From NCBI GenBank assembly GCA_010015655.1, contig ML976711.1, forward strand, positions 1 to 64,000: a stretch of 64,000 nucleotides of DNA, written 5' to 3'. The notes beneath the pieces were generated by a model, which had not been told where the DNA came from, did no database searches, and saw nothing but the letters and a program-made list of their open reading frames with translations. Below are positions 56,214 to 64,000 of the stretch, piece by piece. This DNA comes from Bimuria novae-zelandiae CBS 107.79. Lineage: Eukaryota; Ascomycota; Dothideomycetes; Pleosporales; Didymosphaeriaceae. The translations under genes and the position numbers were made by a program. Position 1 is the stretch's first letter; each line of letters opens with the position of its first letter.

Positions 56214-57809
56214 TATCTCCCCAGAAGACCTCCATATTGCCAGCAATCGTCGTATACGCTGCGCCGGCCATATCATTAGCCTCATATCGAAAGCTCTTAT
56301 ATACGGCAAGGGTGTGAGTGACTTCGAAGCGGCGCTGGCAAAGGCGTCACCTAATGAACAATATGCCATGTTTTGGGCCCGTGGTGCAGCTAGCAAGCTG
56401 CATAACTTTGTTAACTCTATCTATAACTCCTACAAACGTTAACGCGCCTTTAAGAAAATATAACAAAAGGAGCTTAATAAGAATATCCTCTTCTATTTCT
56501 TTATACTTAATTTAATTAAGGATGGCGGAATCTAGTAGTATAGCGTATACCTCATGTTGCTGCGTTGCCTCGAGCTCCAGGAGCCCATCCGTCGCTTTTT
56601 CAAGCAGGCGCGCGCCGACAGCTCCACTATAGGCGATAAATATAATCCTACGCTCGACGCTCTATTAGACGACAAGTAGGACAAGGTCCGCGTCATGACT
56701 AAGGTCTTAGAGACTTTCTACAAGAATACGAAGTCGCTGGAAGGCAACGCCTCCGGCAGCGGTTTCGGCTCACTATGGCAGACGGTGGTCAAACTACAAG
56801 AAATCTACGCTTTTCTCAGCGGCGAAGACGAGCGCAGTGTCTATCAAATCGAGGGCTTCAAGCAGTCTAATTATATGGTCTCTGGCGTTAAGCTCGCCCA
56901 CGAGAAGCTGATTACATATTTCACAAAGCTGGTGTTGCCAGCCGACCAGACACCGAGTCTCTATTGCGTGGCGACGGCCATGCACCCATGCCTACGCCTC
57001 TCATGGTTCAAGACCCAGTGGAAGGCACACCCGATGTGGTATAAGGCAGCGGAGAAATCGATTCGGGACGTATACAAACAATACCTGGCGGCAGAGGCAC
57101 GCGACGCCGACGACCTCGACGAGCTCCCAGAGGTCCCACGCACGCGCAAGGTCCCTGGGGCGTATGCTAGCGACGAGCGGAGACTCCGCACAATGTTTGT
57201 GGACGATCACCTTCTCACAGGCAAGAAGGCACATAAGCGGCAGAAACGCACGTCGCAGCTCGACGAGTACTTTGACAGTCTCTACGACGACAGACTGACG
57301 AGCTCCGCGTCCCCGGACATGTACAAATTGATGCAGGATCCACACCGCTGGTGGGTTGACGTAGGTCAGAAACGCTTCCCAGTTGTATACAAGATGGCGA
57401 TGGATCATCTCTCTGTGCCAGCCACCTCATGCGACTGCGAGCGGTGTTTCTCGTCCGCTAGGAGAACAATCACGTGCGATCGCAATTCATTATCGCCAGC
57501 CGTCGTCGAAGCTCTACAACTACAGAAGAACTGGCTCACGAGAGACGCCGTATCAAGTCACCTCACGGCGTTGTCAAAACACGTCGTCAAGAAGGATGCC
57601 GGCCAAAACATCTAGCTAGTAAACAATAGCTAGTTTCTTAACTACAACACTAACTTGCTTCCTAATTAGGAGAGTTTTATATATACGAACGTTCGGCCGA
57701 ACGTTCGTTGGACTGTTCGAAGACGCTCCTGTTCGAGTCGTCTCGAACGAACGAACATTTGTATGTGGGCCGAACGAACGAACAAGCACCTTGTTCGGAT
57801 CCTGTTCGA

Positions 57810-57826
57810 TTCGTTGGCAGCGCTGG
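57810..57826 (-). repeat. hAT right terminal inverted repeat
   Basis: TTCGTTGGCAGCGCTGG, the exact inverted copy of 52536-52552. Confidence 0.9.
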
Positions 57827-59311
57827 TAGAAGGATCTCTGCGTATACACAGCCTAACGAGAAGACATTGGCGGACAAGCCTCTGCTTTCCTGATTCGCCA
57901 CTTCGCGTGCGGCGTACGCTCGGGTAAAAGACGTAGGCGACTCGGTGTCACAGTCATCAAGCGACTCGTATGCCCGCGAGATACCAAAATCGGTGAAATA
58001 TAGCTTGTAATGGCTCGTGTTCCTATCGGAGGCAATCGAGACGTCTCGTACGAGCAAATTCTGCGGCTTAATGTCCATATGCTTGATTGGAAACGAGTGC
58101 AGAAAATCCAGAACTTTGACTGTGCAGGTAAAGAACTGGCGAAGAGCAGCGGCACATTTGAAGGTGGAATCGTGGGCAGTCCGTGCAAAGCCCATGAAGT
58201 GCTCCAGGTTCCACTCGGCGCATGGATATGTCAGGATTGCCAGATCTGGACCGATCGTATAGGTTCCAACGAGCCGGACAATGTGCGCATGTTGTGCTCT
58301 ATACAGGTGCTGCACTTCTTTCAATGCATCCTCGCGCTTGACACCGGTCCACCTGGTGCAATTGATTGTCTTCCTCACTAGTCGAATCCGCTTACATCTA
58401 ACACTTTCTACTAGCGCAGTCCTGGTTCTTCCCAGGAGCCTCTCGGCTTGTAAAGGTATATCGACTCGCTCGGCTAGGCTGTACTCGACATGTTGACCGC
58501 GGCCAGACCAGTCGTTAGCAATGCCAGGATCGGTAACAAGATCATGATCCTTCAACAACTTGTAGTAGGCACTTGAAACCGGCGGACCTTGTGTATCAGA
58601 CACCATCGTCTCGAACGACAAAAAGCTCTGAGGACTAGATCGCCCGGTTATCCGGCTCGCTGCTCTGGGAGGCGTCCCAGCAAATTCTGTCTTCGCCGTT
58701 TTGAAAGACTGCTTTCCAGAACATGGGGAGATAGGTCTCAGAGTAGTCAGGGAAAATTTCAGCGAGGCATGTCGGCTGATCGAGGGAGCTGAGTTCTTTG
58801 CCAAAACTGGCGAGTCCGGTCTTGGTACTTCCAGAGTAGCCGCAATAGGTCTATCAGTCTCCGCACAATCAGGTGGTGGATACTGCAGCCCTTTGCCATA
58901 AAAGTCTAACAGTGAATCTAGAGTATTAGAACTTTTGATATTTTCTGTATCCGAGGCTCCTTTTTGTTCAAAGGTATCGAACAAGTTAAGTTGCTGATGC
59001 ATAGGTAATTTCGCGTATGTATCAGATTTTGATTGTTCCAAGTGTACTGTAGGAGACGATTCCTTGGCGGTACTTGGTCCTGCGATAGCTTTCTGTCTAA
59101 GTGTTGCATCGCTCGTCTCGGTGCTCGTCTCGGTGCTCGGCTCGGTGGTTCTCCTGCGCGGAAAGAGACGTTTGTACCTCTCCGTTAGAGGCCATGAGAA
59201 CCGCTTTTGGCGATGGAAATCTTCTCGGCCAAGTTCGGGGGAGTGAGCCTTGTTTCTATGCTGAACATTTCTGACACTTAATGCGCGTTTGAGAAAACCT
59301 TTGGGACGTCC
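57827..59311 (-). pseudogene. 5' part of the split protein kinase gene (N-terminal region, N-lobe, catalytic loop)
   Basis: Minus-strand frame open from a TAA at 59312-59314 down to the hAT end at 57826. A disordered Ser/Thr-rich N-terminal part contains a TETS repeat. Kinase blocks follow: VRKTINC (lysine), ALKEVQHLYRAQHAHIVRLVG, catalytic loop KHMDIKPQNLL (HMD for HRD), FTDFGIS (DFG), YAAREVANQESRGLSANVFS and LGCVYAEIL. The Gly-rich loop is poor (LGRTRTALVESV). Domain content is that of a fungal-specific Ser/Thr kinase. The remaining C-lobe lies at 52134-52535. The first in-frame ATG is at 59002, but coding-like sequence extends further upstream, so the N-terminus is uncertain. Confidence 0.82.
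59109..59145 (+). repeat. 12-bp tandem repeat in kinase N-terminal region
   Basis: Three tandem copies of gctcgtctcggt (the third with one change) encode the TETSTETS stretch on the minus strand. Confidence 0.7.
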
Positions 59312-60076
59312 TTAGGGTACAGTTCCGGAAGCTCCATTTCTTTCGAGCCGTAGTTGGTCCAATGAAGCCGTATCTTTGGGCGAGAGGTCAACCTCCAGAA
59401 ATTGAAAAACACCATACTCCGCCCCGAAAGTAGGTCGCCAGTCCGGGGCGAGACTCAAAAGTTCGCACGCGCCTGTGAAGAGTTTGTACATTCTCGGAGA
59501 ATATTCGCAACATCTACCAGGAGAATTTGAAGGTTATCAGAGCGCATTGACAGTAGATACTGCCATGTGGGAGTTTGGAATGGTCGATGATAACCCTGGC
59601 TCAGCTCGTAGTCGCTGCTGAAACCTGTTCGCTGGAATAGTGCCCAGAGCACATCTTTCGTGAGAAACCCAAATGCTTCCACGTTGAGGTGTGCCAGATA
59701 ATCTGAACGTGCTGCATCGGGCCGAGAGTGCACCAGCTGTCCATCGGCGTCTTGGCGAAAATTCGTGCTCAGATACGCGGCAAGTGTATAGGATAAATTC
59801 TTCCACGTGAGATGATGCCAACCGTATTCGCAGAATGTGCGATACGCATCATGTAACTCGGAAAGATTGCGCGCATCTCGGGCTGACAATGACTTCAAGT
59901 CCGGCTCCGAGTCATTCTCCTTGAGAGGCCACGGAATGATTGGGCGTAGGCATCAGTCGCAAAGGTGATAGAGAAGCGATCAATGTGCTCGGGTGGGAGA
60001 AACGCCTGAAGCCATTATCAAGTATCTCATAGGGTGCCGCTGATGCGGCAGAGGGGCTGAATGAGGCTGTGTGCAT
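59312..60076 (-). pseudogene. Frameshifted coding sequence upstream of the kinase (unknown N-terminal domain)
   Basis: From the ATG at 60076 (MHTASFSPSAASAAPYEILD) coding-like sequence runs through at least three frames without intron signals at the changes: FLPPEHIDRFSITFATDAYA, then WPLKENDSEPD to HLTWKNLSYTLAAYLSTNF and FLTKDVLWALFQRTGF, then MYKLFTGACELLSLAPDWRP to FLEVDLSPKD. The last frame ends at the TAA 59312-59314 and is the same frame that opens the kinase sequence below it, so one larger gene may be involved. I do not recognise the domain. Frame changes near 60010, 59920 and 59485 argue for a pseudogene. Confidence 0.55.
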
Positions 60077-60154
60077 GGCTAATGCAAGGCACTGCCAAGA
60101 AAGAATAATCGCCCCTGGGATCCAACACCATACGAACTCGTGCCGAGGAAAGTA

Positions 60155-60189
60155 CAAAGGGTAATCTCAATAAAGTCGGCCGTCATGTG
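60155..60189 (+). repeat. Left terminal inverted repeat, outer element
   Basis: Matches the inverted copy at 63953-63987 except one T for C, the change expected from RIP. Confidence 0.88.
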
Positions 60190-60475
60190 ACTTGCCAAGA
60201 AGCTAGCGCGTCACTAGCGGAACAGAGTCTCCGAGCCTCCGAGCCTCTAAGAGCTCTGTAGAGCGTTAACACCTACACTTTAACCTTACGTTTCTTACTT
60301 AATATAGCTTTAAATCCTGCTAAAAAAAAGCTCTTAATTACTTTTAGAAGCCTAGCTAGCTGCTATTGTCGTTTTTAGGACAAAATACAACCTTACTTTT
60401 TTAGAAATCGCCACTAATTTGGGTATAACTAACTACGCCTGTAGTAAGGCATTTTAACGCGTTAAAGGCGCCGCA

Positions 60476-60739
60476 AAGGGCGACTTACTCCAGGAATTGC
60501 TAGCTGCAACACCTATAGTCAAGCAGTCTCCTCCTGGCAGACCTGTAAAGGTACGCGATGGCTCTTCGCTGAGCGCAAGACTACGGCATGACATCATTGT
60601 ATATGGCACCTACCAGGTGCATGACGCTGTCAGAGACCTCTGCGCAGAAGCTAGCATTACACTTAGTAAGAATATAGTCTATAATATTGCTAGGGAGCAC
60701 CGCGACGAATAGCACTTATACGTAATAACTTATAGAGTA
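60476..60739 (+). pseudogene. Outer-element transposase, N-terminal fragment
   Basis: Frame with GDLLQELLAATPIVKQS, GRPVKVRDGSSLSARLRHDI and VHDAVRDLCAEASITLSKNI. It ends at a TAG at 60710-60712 that looks like CAG-to-TAG, and is cut by the nested element at 60740. Confidence 0.65.
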
Positions 60740-60766
60740 AGTCGGGCACCCTAGTTTCCGATACCC
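60740..60766 (+). repeat. Left terminal inverted repeat, nested element
   Basis: 27 bp, one T/C difference from the right end at 62640-62666. Confidence 0.85.
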
Positions 60767-62639
60767 TATAGTTTCCGACAGCCCCGCAACCTCGCCCCCC
60801 ACTATGCACCACGACCAAATATTAACTTTAAATAACTTAATTCTTCGCTAATTTTAAAAATATTTTTTGCACTATTTTTGCTACCTTTAAATAGCTAAAT
60901 ATATAAAAGAAGATATCTAGAATGCGCTCGTAGACCTTAAATCTAGGGTTACTTTAGCTACTACTACTACTTAACACAGGGTCCTACGTAATACTCTTCG
61001 CGGCCACTTTAATAGTGCTTAACCTTATTAGTACGCTTATAATAGTAAATAATAGCTTATAACTATTTAAAAAGAGCTTCTAAAGAAATAAATTCTTTAG
61101 TAAAAGATTTTTAGTTATGCGCTAACGCACGCGTAAGTATAAGCTATTATAATTACTATTCTTAAGTAATAGGGTAACTATAAGAACCTAGGGAAGAAGT
61201 AGACTAGTTACTTTATATAACGCTACCTAGCTATTAAGTTAAAGTTAGGTTACTAGACTAGCTAGGAACGCGTAAATAAGGCTACTCTAGAAAATATTAG
61301 GCACTTATTTAACCTGTATAAAATAGTAAGCTAGATTCCCTCCTAGCGCAGGTATAATACTAACAAGGGCAGTATTATAAAGGGCTAGGACATTAATAGG
61401 CTTATTATAGGCTCCTTACAGGAGAGCCCGAACACCGTACTAGTTAAGATAATAAATATCTACACTTAGACCTCTATAGTAGAGTGTATCTTTGCGCTTA
61501 GCGTCGCTCTAGACCCCCTTATTATCTTTAAGGCTAAGAGCATCTAGGAGCAGTAGTTTAAGAAGAAGTTTTTAGCTTAGAACCTAGGCTAGCATGTTAC
61601 CTTTTCGTAAAATAGATAGAAAAGTAATAACATCGCTATTAAGTGGCTAGAAAAGGTGTTTTTACTATAGACTAAGCCTAATAATCCCTTTAAGGCACGG
61701 TTACTTATCGTTAACGGCTATAGCAGTTATACTTTAGACAAATTTATAACTATATATTACTTAAATAATGTCTACTTACTCTTTTTCCTTACTTATACTT
61801 TACATCTACTCTAGCCTTTAGATTTGGGCTGTTTCTTAAGTCTGAAGGCGGCGTATCGGCGCTTTATTAGCGAATATACGGCTTAGACAGATAAAATAAA
61901 GCTTAGGAAGGCTAAGTTTCTTAAATTTTATATAAAAGTACGTAAAATTAGCCTTCGAGAGCAGTGCATCCAATCTGGGTGGAAGGTAACAGGCTTATAT
62001 CCTAAGAGCGTAAGGAAGCCCTTAGGTTCTCGCTAGGTAGTAGTGCGCGAACGGCCGTCAACACCACCCCCTTCTACTATAGATATTAGGATGCCAAAAC
62101 GCGGCAGCGATGTTATAAAGCTATTTTCTAGAAAGAACTTCTTACTAACTATATAACGATGCGTTTAGCTTACTACTATAGCGTTTAACTATACCTTAAT
62201 AATAGTTACTATATAAGACTATGAGATTGCTTCCTTGCGTGAGTAGGTAGAGTAAGCTAACCTGCTAAAACGCTATAAAGTTATAACTAATTTAAACAAT
62301 CTCTTCGTAAGTCTTGTAGAAGTTCTTTCTTAAACTAATTAAGAGCCTACTTAACGTGTTCGTAAGGTGAGAAGCGTAGAGCAAGGGGTTGTTATTATAA
62401 AAGAAGAGAGTAGCTTTAAGGAGGAAGTAGAGTAATTATTAGTGCAACGTTTAGCACGGAATTAATAACTAACACGATAGTATCTTAATCGTAATTTAAG
62501 TGTAGATAAAGAAAGCAATTAAAATCCTTTAAATACGATTTTTTTAATGCTTTTTTAAAATTATTTAATGAAGCTGTGAGCACATTCGCAACGTAGAGTG
62601 GTGGCAGCGGCGAAATTTGGCGGGGTGTCGGAAAATGGG

Positions 62640-62666
62640 GGGTGTCGGAAACTAGGGTGCCCGACT
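62640..62666 (-). repeat. Right terminal inverted repeat, nested element
   Basis: Inverted copy of 60740-60766; keeps the C that is T on the left. Confidence 0.85.
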
Positions 62667-62871
62667 TATAACCTAAAAAACTAGCGCTTAGTAGTAATAA
62701 TAAGGACTAGTAACTATAGTACTATACCTAGCTTAAGGCTAAATATAACCTACAATTTCTACGCATTATATTCGTCTACTATAATAAAATCTTTAAGTCT
62801 ATTAGCGAGAGTAATATACGTAACAGAAAGTAGAAGATTTTAAAACTAGTTAAATAAGATAGTAATATCTA

Positions 62872-63721
62872 NNNNNNNNNNNNNNNNNNNNNNNNNNNNN
62901 NNNNNNNNNNNNNNNNNNNNNNNNNNNNNNNNNNNNNNNNNNNNNNNNNNNNNNNNNNNNNNNNNNNNNNNNNNNNNNNNNNNNNNNNNNNNNNNNNNNN
63001 NNNNNNNNNNNNNNNNNNNNNNNNNNNNNNNNNNNNNNNNNNNNNNNNNNNNNNNNNNNNNNNNNNNNNNNNNNNNNNNNNNNNNNNNNNNNNNNNNNNN
63101 NNNNNNNNNNNNNNNNNNNNNNNNNNNNNNNNNNNNNNNNNNNNNNNNNNNNNNNNNNNNNNNNNNNNNNNNNNNNNNNNNNNNNNNNNNNNNNNNNNNN
63201 NNNNNNNNNNNNNNNNNNNNNNNNNNNNNNNNNNNNNNNNNNNNNNNNNNNNNNNNNNNNNNNNNNNNNNNNNNNNNNNNNNNNNNNNNNNNNNNNNNNN
63301 NNNNNNNNNNNNNNNNNNNNNNNNNNNNNNNNNNNNNNNNNNNNNNNNNNNNNNNNNNNNNNNNNNNNNNNNNNNNNNNNNNNNNNNNNNNNNNNNNNNN
63401 NNNNNNNNNNNNNNNNNNNNNNNNNNNNNNNNNNNNNNNNNNNNNNNNNNNNNNNNNNNNNNNNNNNNNNNNNNNNNNNNNNNNNNNNNNNNNNNNNNNN
63501 NNNNNNNNNNNNNNNNNNNNNNNNNNNNNNNNNNNNNNNNNNNNNNNNNNNNNNNNNNNNNNNNNNNNNNNNNNNNNNNNNNNNNNNNNNNNNNNNNNNN
63601 NNNNNNNNNNNNNNNNNNNNNNNNNNNNNNNNNNNNNNNNNNNNNNNNNNNNNNNNNNNNNNNNNNNNNNNNNNNNNNNNNNNNNNNNNNNNNNNNNNNN
63701 NNNNNNNNNNNNNNNNNNNNN
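62872..63721. other. Assembly gap (850 N)
   Basis: Unknown bases inside the outer element; nothing can be inferred here. Confidence 1.
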
Positions 63722-63856
63722 AACAGTACATAAAGGAGGTCTGGCAAGGTGATGAGACACTCAGGCAGTATATGGCCGAAAAGCTTCATCCTACCTACTT
63801 TATGCGCGTTGCAGAGCTCTGCGAGGACGCAGGTGGCCAGAACAACTTTACAGCAT
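63722..63856 (+). pseudogene. Outer-element transposase, C-terminal fragment
   Basis: Plus-strand frame after the gap: QYIKEVWQGDETLRQYMAEK, LHPTYFMRVAELCEDAGGQN, ending FTA then TAA. It is undamaged compared with the left half of the element. The 131 bp from here to the terminus are non-coding plus the inverted repeat. Confidence 0.65.
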
Positions 63857-63952
63857 AATTAGAACATCTTATTTGGGTGTATTTGCTTATACTTTAGATG
63901 GAATCAAGATGCGCGACTTTTGAAGTTGCTACCCCTGCAGGAATCCCTGCTG

Positions 63953-63987
63953 CACGTGACGGCCGACTTTATTGAGATTACCCTTTG
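63953..63987 (-). repeat. Right terminal inverted repeat, outer element
   Basis: Inverted copy of 60155-60189, followed by the TA duplication. Confidence 0.88.
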
Positions 63988-64000
63988 TAGTGAGTGGGAT

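Larger units (their letters stand above)
53004..57615 (+). pseudogene. hAT transposase, RIP-degraded in its 5' two-thirds and interrupted
   Basis: The N-terminus is near 53004 (MAMAESFESLDDSP), followed by a TA-rich frame full of stops but still readable as hAT (LDYxVVNSTAYIKRYLKKVY, SRILVSYNIxTLLNKYN). At 54021 FVGDNAANNSTFIRELDD is interrupted by the Fot1-like element. It resumes at 56216 with ISPEDLHIASNRRIRCAGHI, the hAT RxRCxxHI motif. Removing that element plus one TA restores the frame exactly. The last in-frame stop is a TAG at 56677-56679. From there to 57615 a 306-codon frame is open and ends in the hAT dimerization block (ATSCDCERCFSSARRTIT). The element cannot make an active enzyme. 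Confidence 0.88.
52536..57826 (+). mobile_element. hAT-superfamily DNA transposon inserted in the kinase gene
   Basis: Bounded by a perfect 17 bp terminal inverted repeat beginning (C)CAGCGCTGCCAACGAA at 52536-52552 and 57810-57826. Many GTTCG/CGAAC subterminal repeats lie just inside both ends (52560-52640, 57680-57800), as expected for hAT transposase binding. The plus strand encodes an hAT transposase with the C-terminal dimerization motif. Total length is 5.29 kb, about 3.15 kb without the nested element. An 8 bp target duplication, normal for hAT, is not visible: the flanks read CATCAAGC and GTAGAAGG. Confidence 0.88.
60740..62666 (+). mobile_element. Second Fot1/pogo-like element, heavily RIP-mutated, nested
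   Basis: 1,927 bp, flanked by TA (60738-60739, 62667-62668). The inverted repeats begin AGTCGGGCACCCTAGTTTCC and are identical for 22 bp, then T versus C. Plus-strand DDE transposase remnants are visible around 61450-61870: a FALSVALDPLIIFKAKSI block, then RLLIVNGYSSYTLDKF, NNVYLLFFLTYTLHLL and PLDLGCFLSLKAAY. These are the second and third catalytic regions of Fot1/pogo transposases, with CAR-to-TAR stops. It differs in sequence and ends from the element at 54079-56213. Confidence 0.85.
60155..63987 (+). mobile_element. Tc1/mariner-type element (TA duplications), RIP-mutated, interrupted
   Basis: Terminal inverted repeats start CAAAGGGTAATCTCAATAAA; 31 bp are identical, then one T/C difference, then GTG (left 60155-60189, right 63953-63987). 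TA duplications flank at 60153-60154 and 63988-63989. Transposase pieces on the plus strand are an N-terminal part with GRPVKVRDGSSLSARLRHDI and a C-terminal part ending in LCEDAGGQNNFTA. It contains a second element (60740-62666) and 850 unknown bases, so the original is about 1.9 kb. The element sits at the upstream edge of the broken 59.3-60.1 kb gene. Confidence 0.8.

Noticed and set aside
62846..63789. Long minus-strand open frames across the gap
   Set aside because: They exist only because the 850 N bases contain no stops.
1..64000. CRISPR arrays, operons, ribosome binding sites
   Set aside because: Intron-rich eukaryotic genes throughout; no regularly spaced repeats of that kind were seen.

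Overview
The window is nuclear DNA of a filamentous ascomycete (Pezizomycotina). The evidence is short introns (mostly 44-65 bp, GTRAGT donors, lariat-like CTAAC sites), a HET-domain gene remnant, a giant fungal nonribosomal peptide synthetase (NRPS), an ABCC/MRP transporter, and transposons carrying RIP-like decay (CA/TG depleted, TA enriched, CAR-to-TAR stops). A Dothideomycete, probably Pleosporales, is my best guess; this is inference, not proof.

Layout. 0.1-1.6 kb: broken HET-domain gene (+). 1.8-27.1 kb: one intact 21-exon NRPS gene (-), about 7,977 residues, read as C*-A-T-E-C-A-T-C-A-T-E-C-A-T-C-A-T-E-C-T-C-T(no Ser). 27.1-31.2 kb: 4.1 kb gap between divergent genes. 31.2-36.5 kb: 14-exon ABCC transporter (+), 1,523 residues, the obvious candidate exporter for the peptide. 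36.5-38.6 kb: no gene seen. 38.6-48.7 kb: compact conserved genes: RWD/DUF1115 protein (-), U5 snRNP protein Dim1 (+), PIG-H/Gpi15 (-), a Hub1-like ubiquitin fold with a long Arg/Asp/Ser-rich extension (+), tRNA pseudouridine synthase Deg1/Pus3 (-), and a VIT-vWA protein with an FG-rich tail (+). 49.1-50.2 kb: decayed C2H2 zinc-finger gene. 50.6-51.9 kb: secreted beta-propeller lactonase/muconate-cyclase-like gene (-).

52.1-64.0 kb is a transposon graveyard. A fungal protein kinase gene (-) is cut by a 5.3 kb hAT element (52,536-57,826), which itself carries a 2.1 kb Fot1/pogo-like element (54,079-56,213). Upstream of the kinase lies more broken coding sequence (59.3-60.1 kb), possibly the same gene. 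Then comes a 3.8 kb element with TA duplications (60,155-63,987) that contains a second, heavily mutated Fot1/pogo-like element (60,740-62,666) and an 850-base assembly gap (62,872-63,721).

Working together: the synthetase has five adenylation domains and three epimerization domains, so it should assemble a five-residue peptide with D-configured residues 1, 3 and 5. Release probably involves the unusual terminal C-T-C-T block. The divergent ABC transporter may export the product. The 38-49 kb genes are housekeeping (splicing, GPI anchors, tRNA modification) and mark the edge of the cluster.
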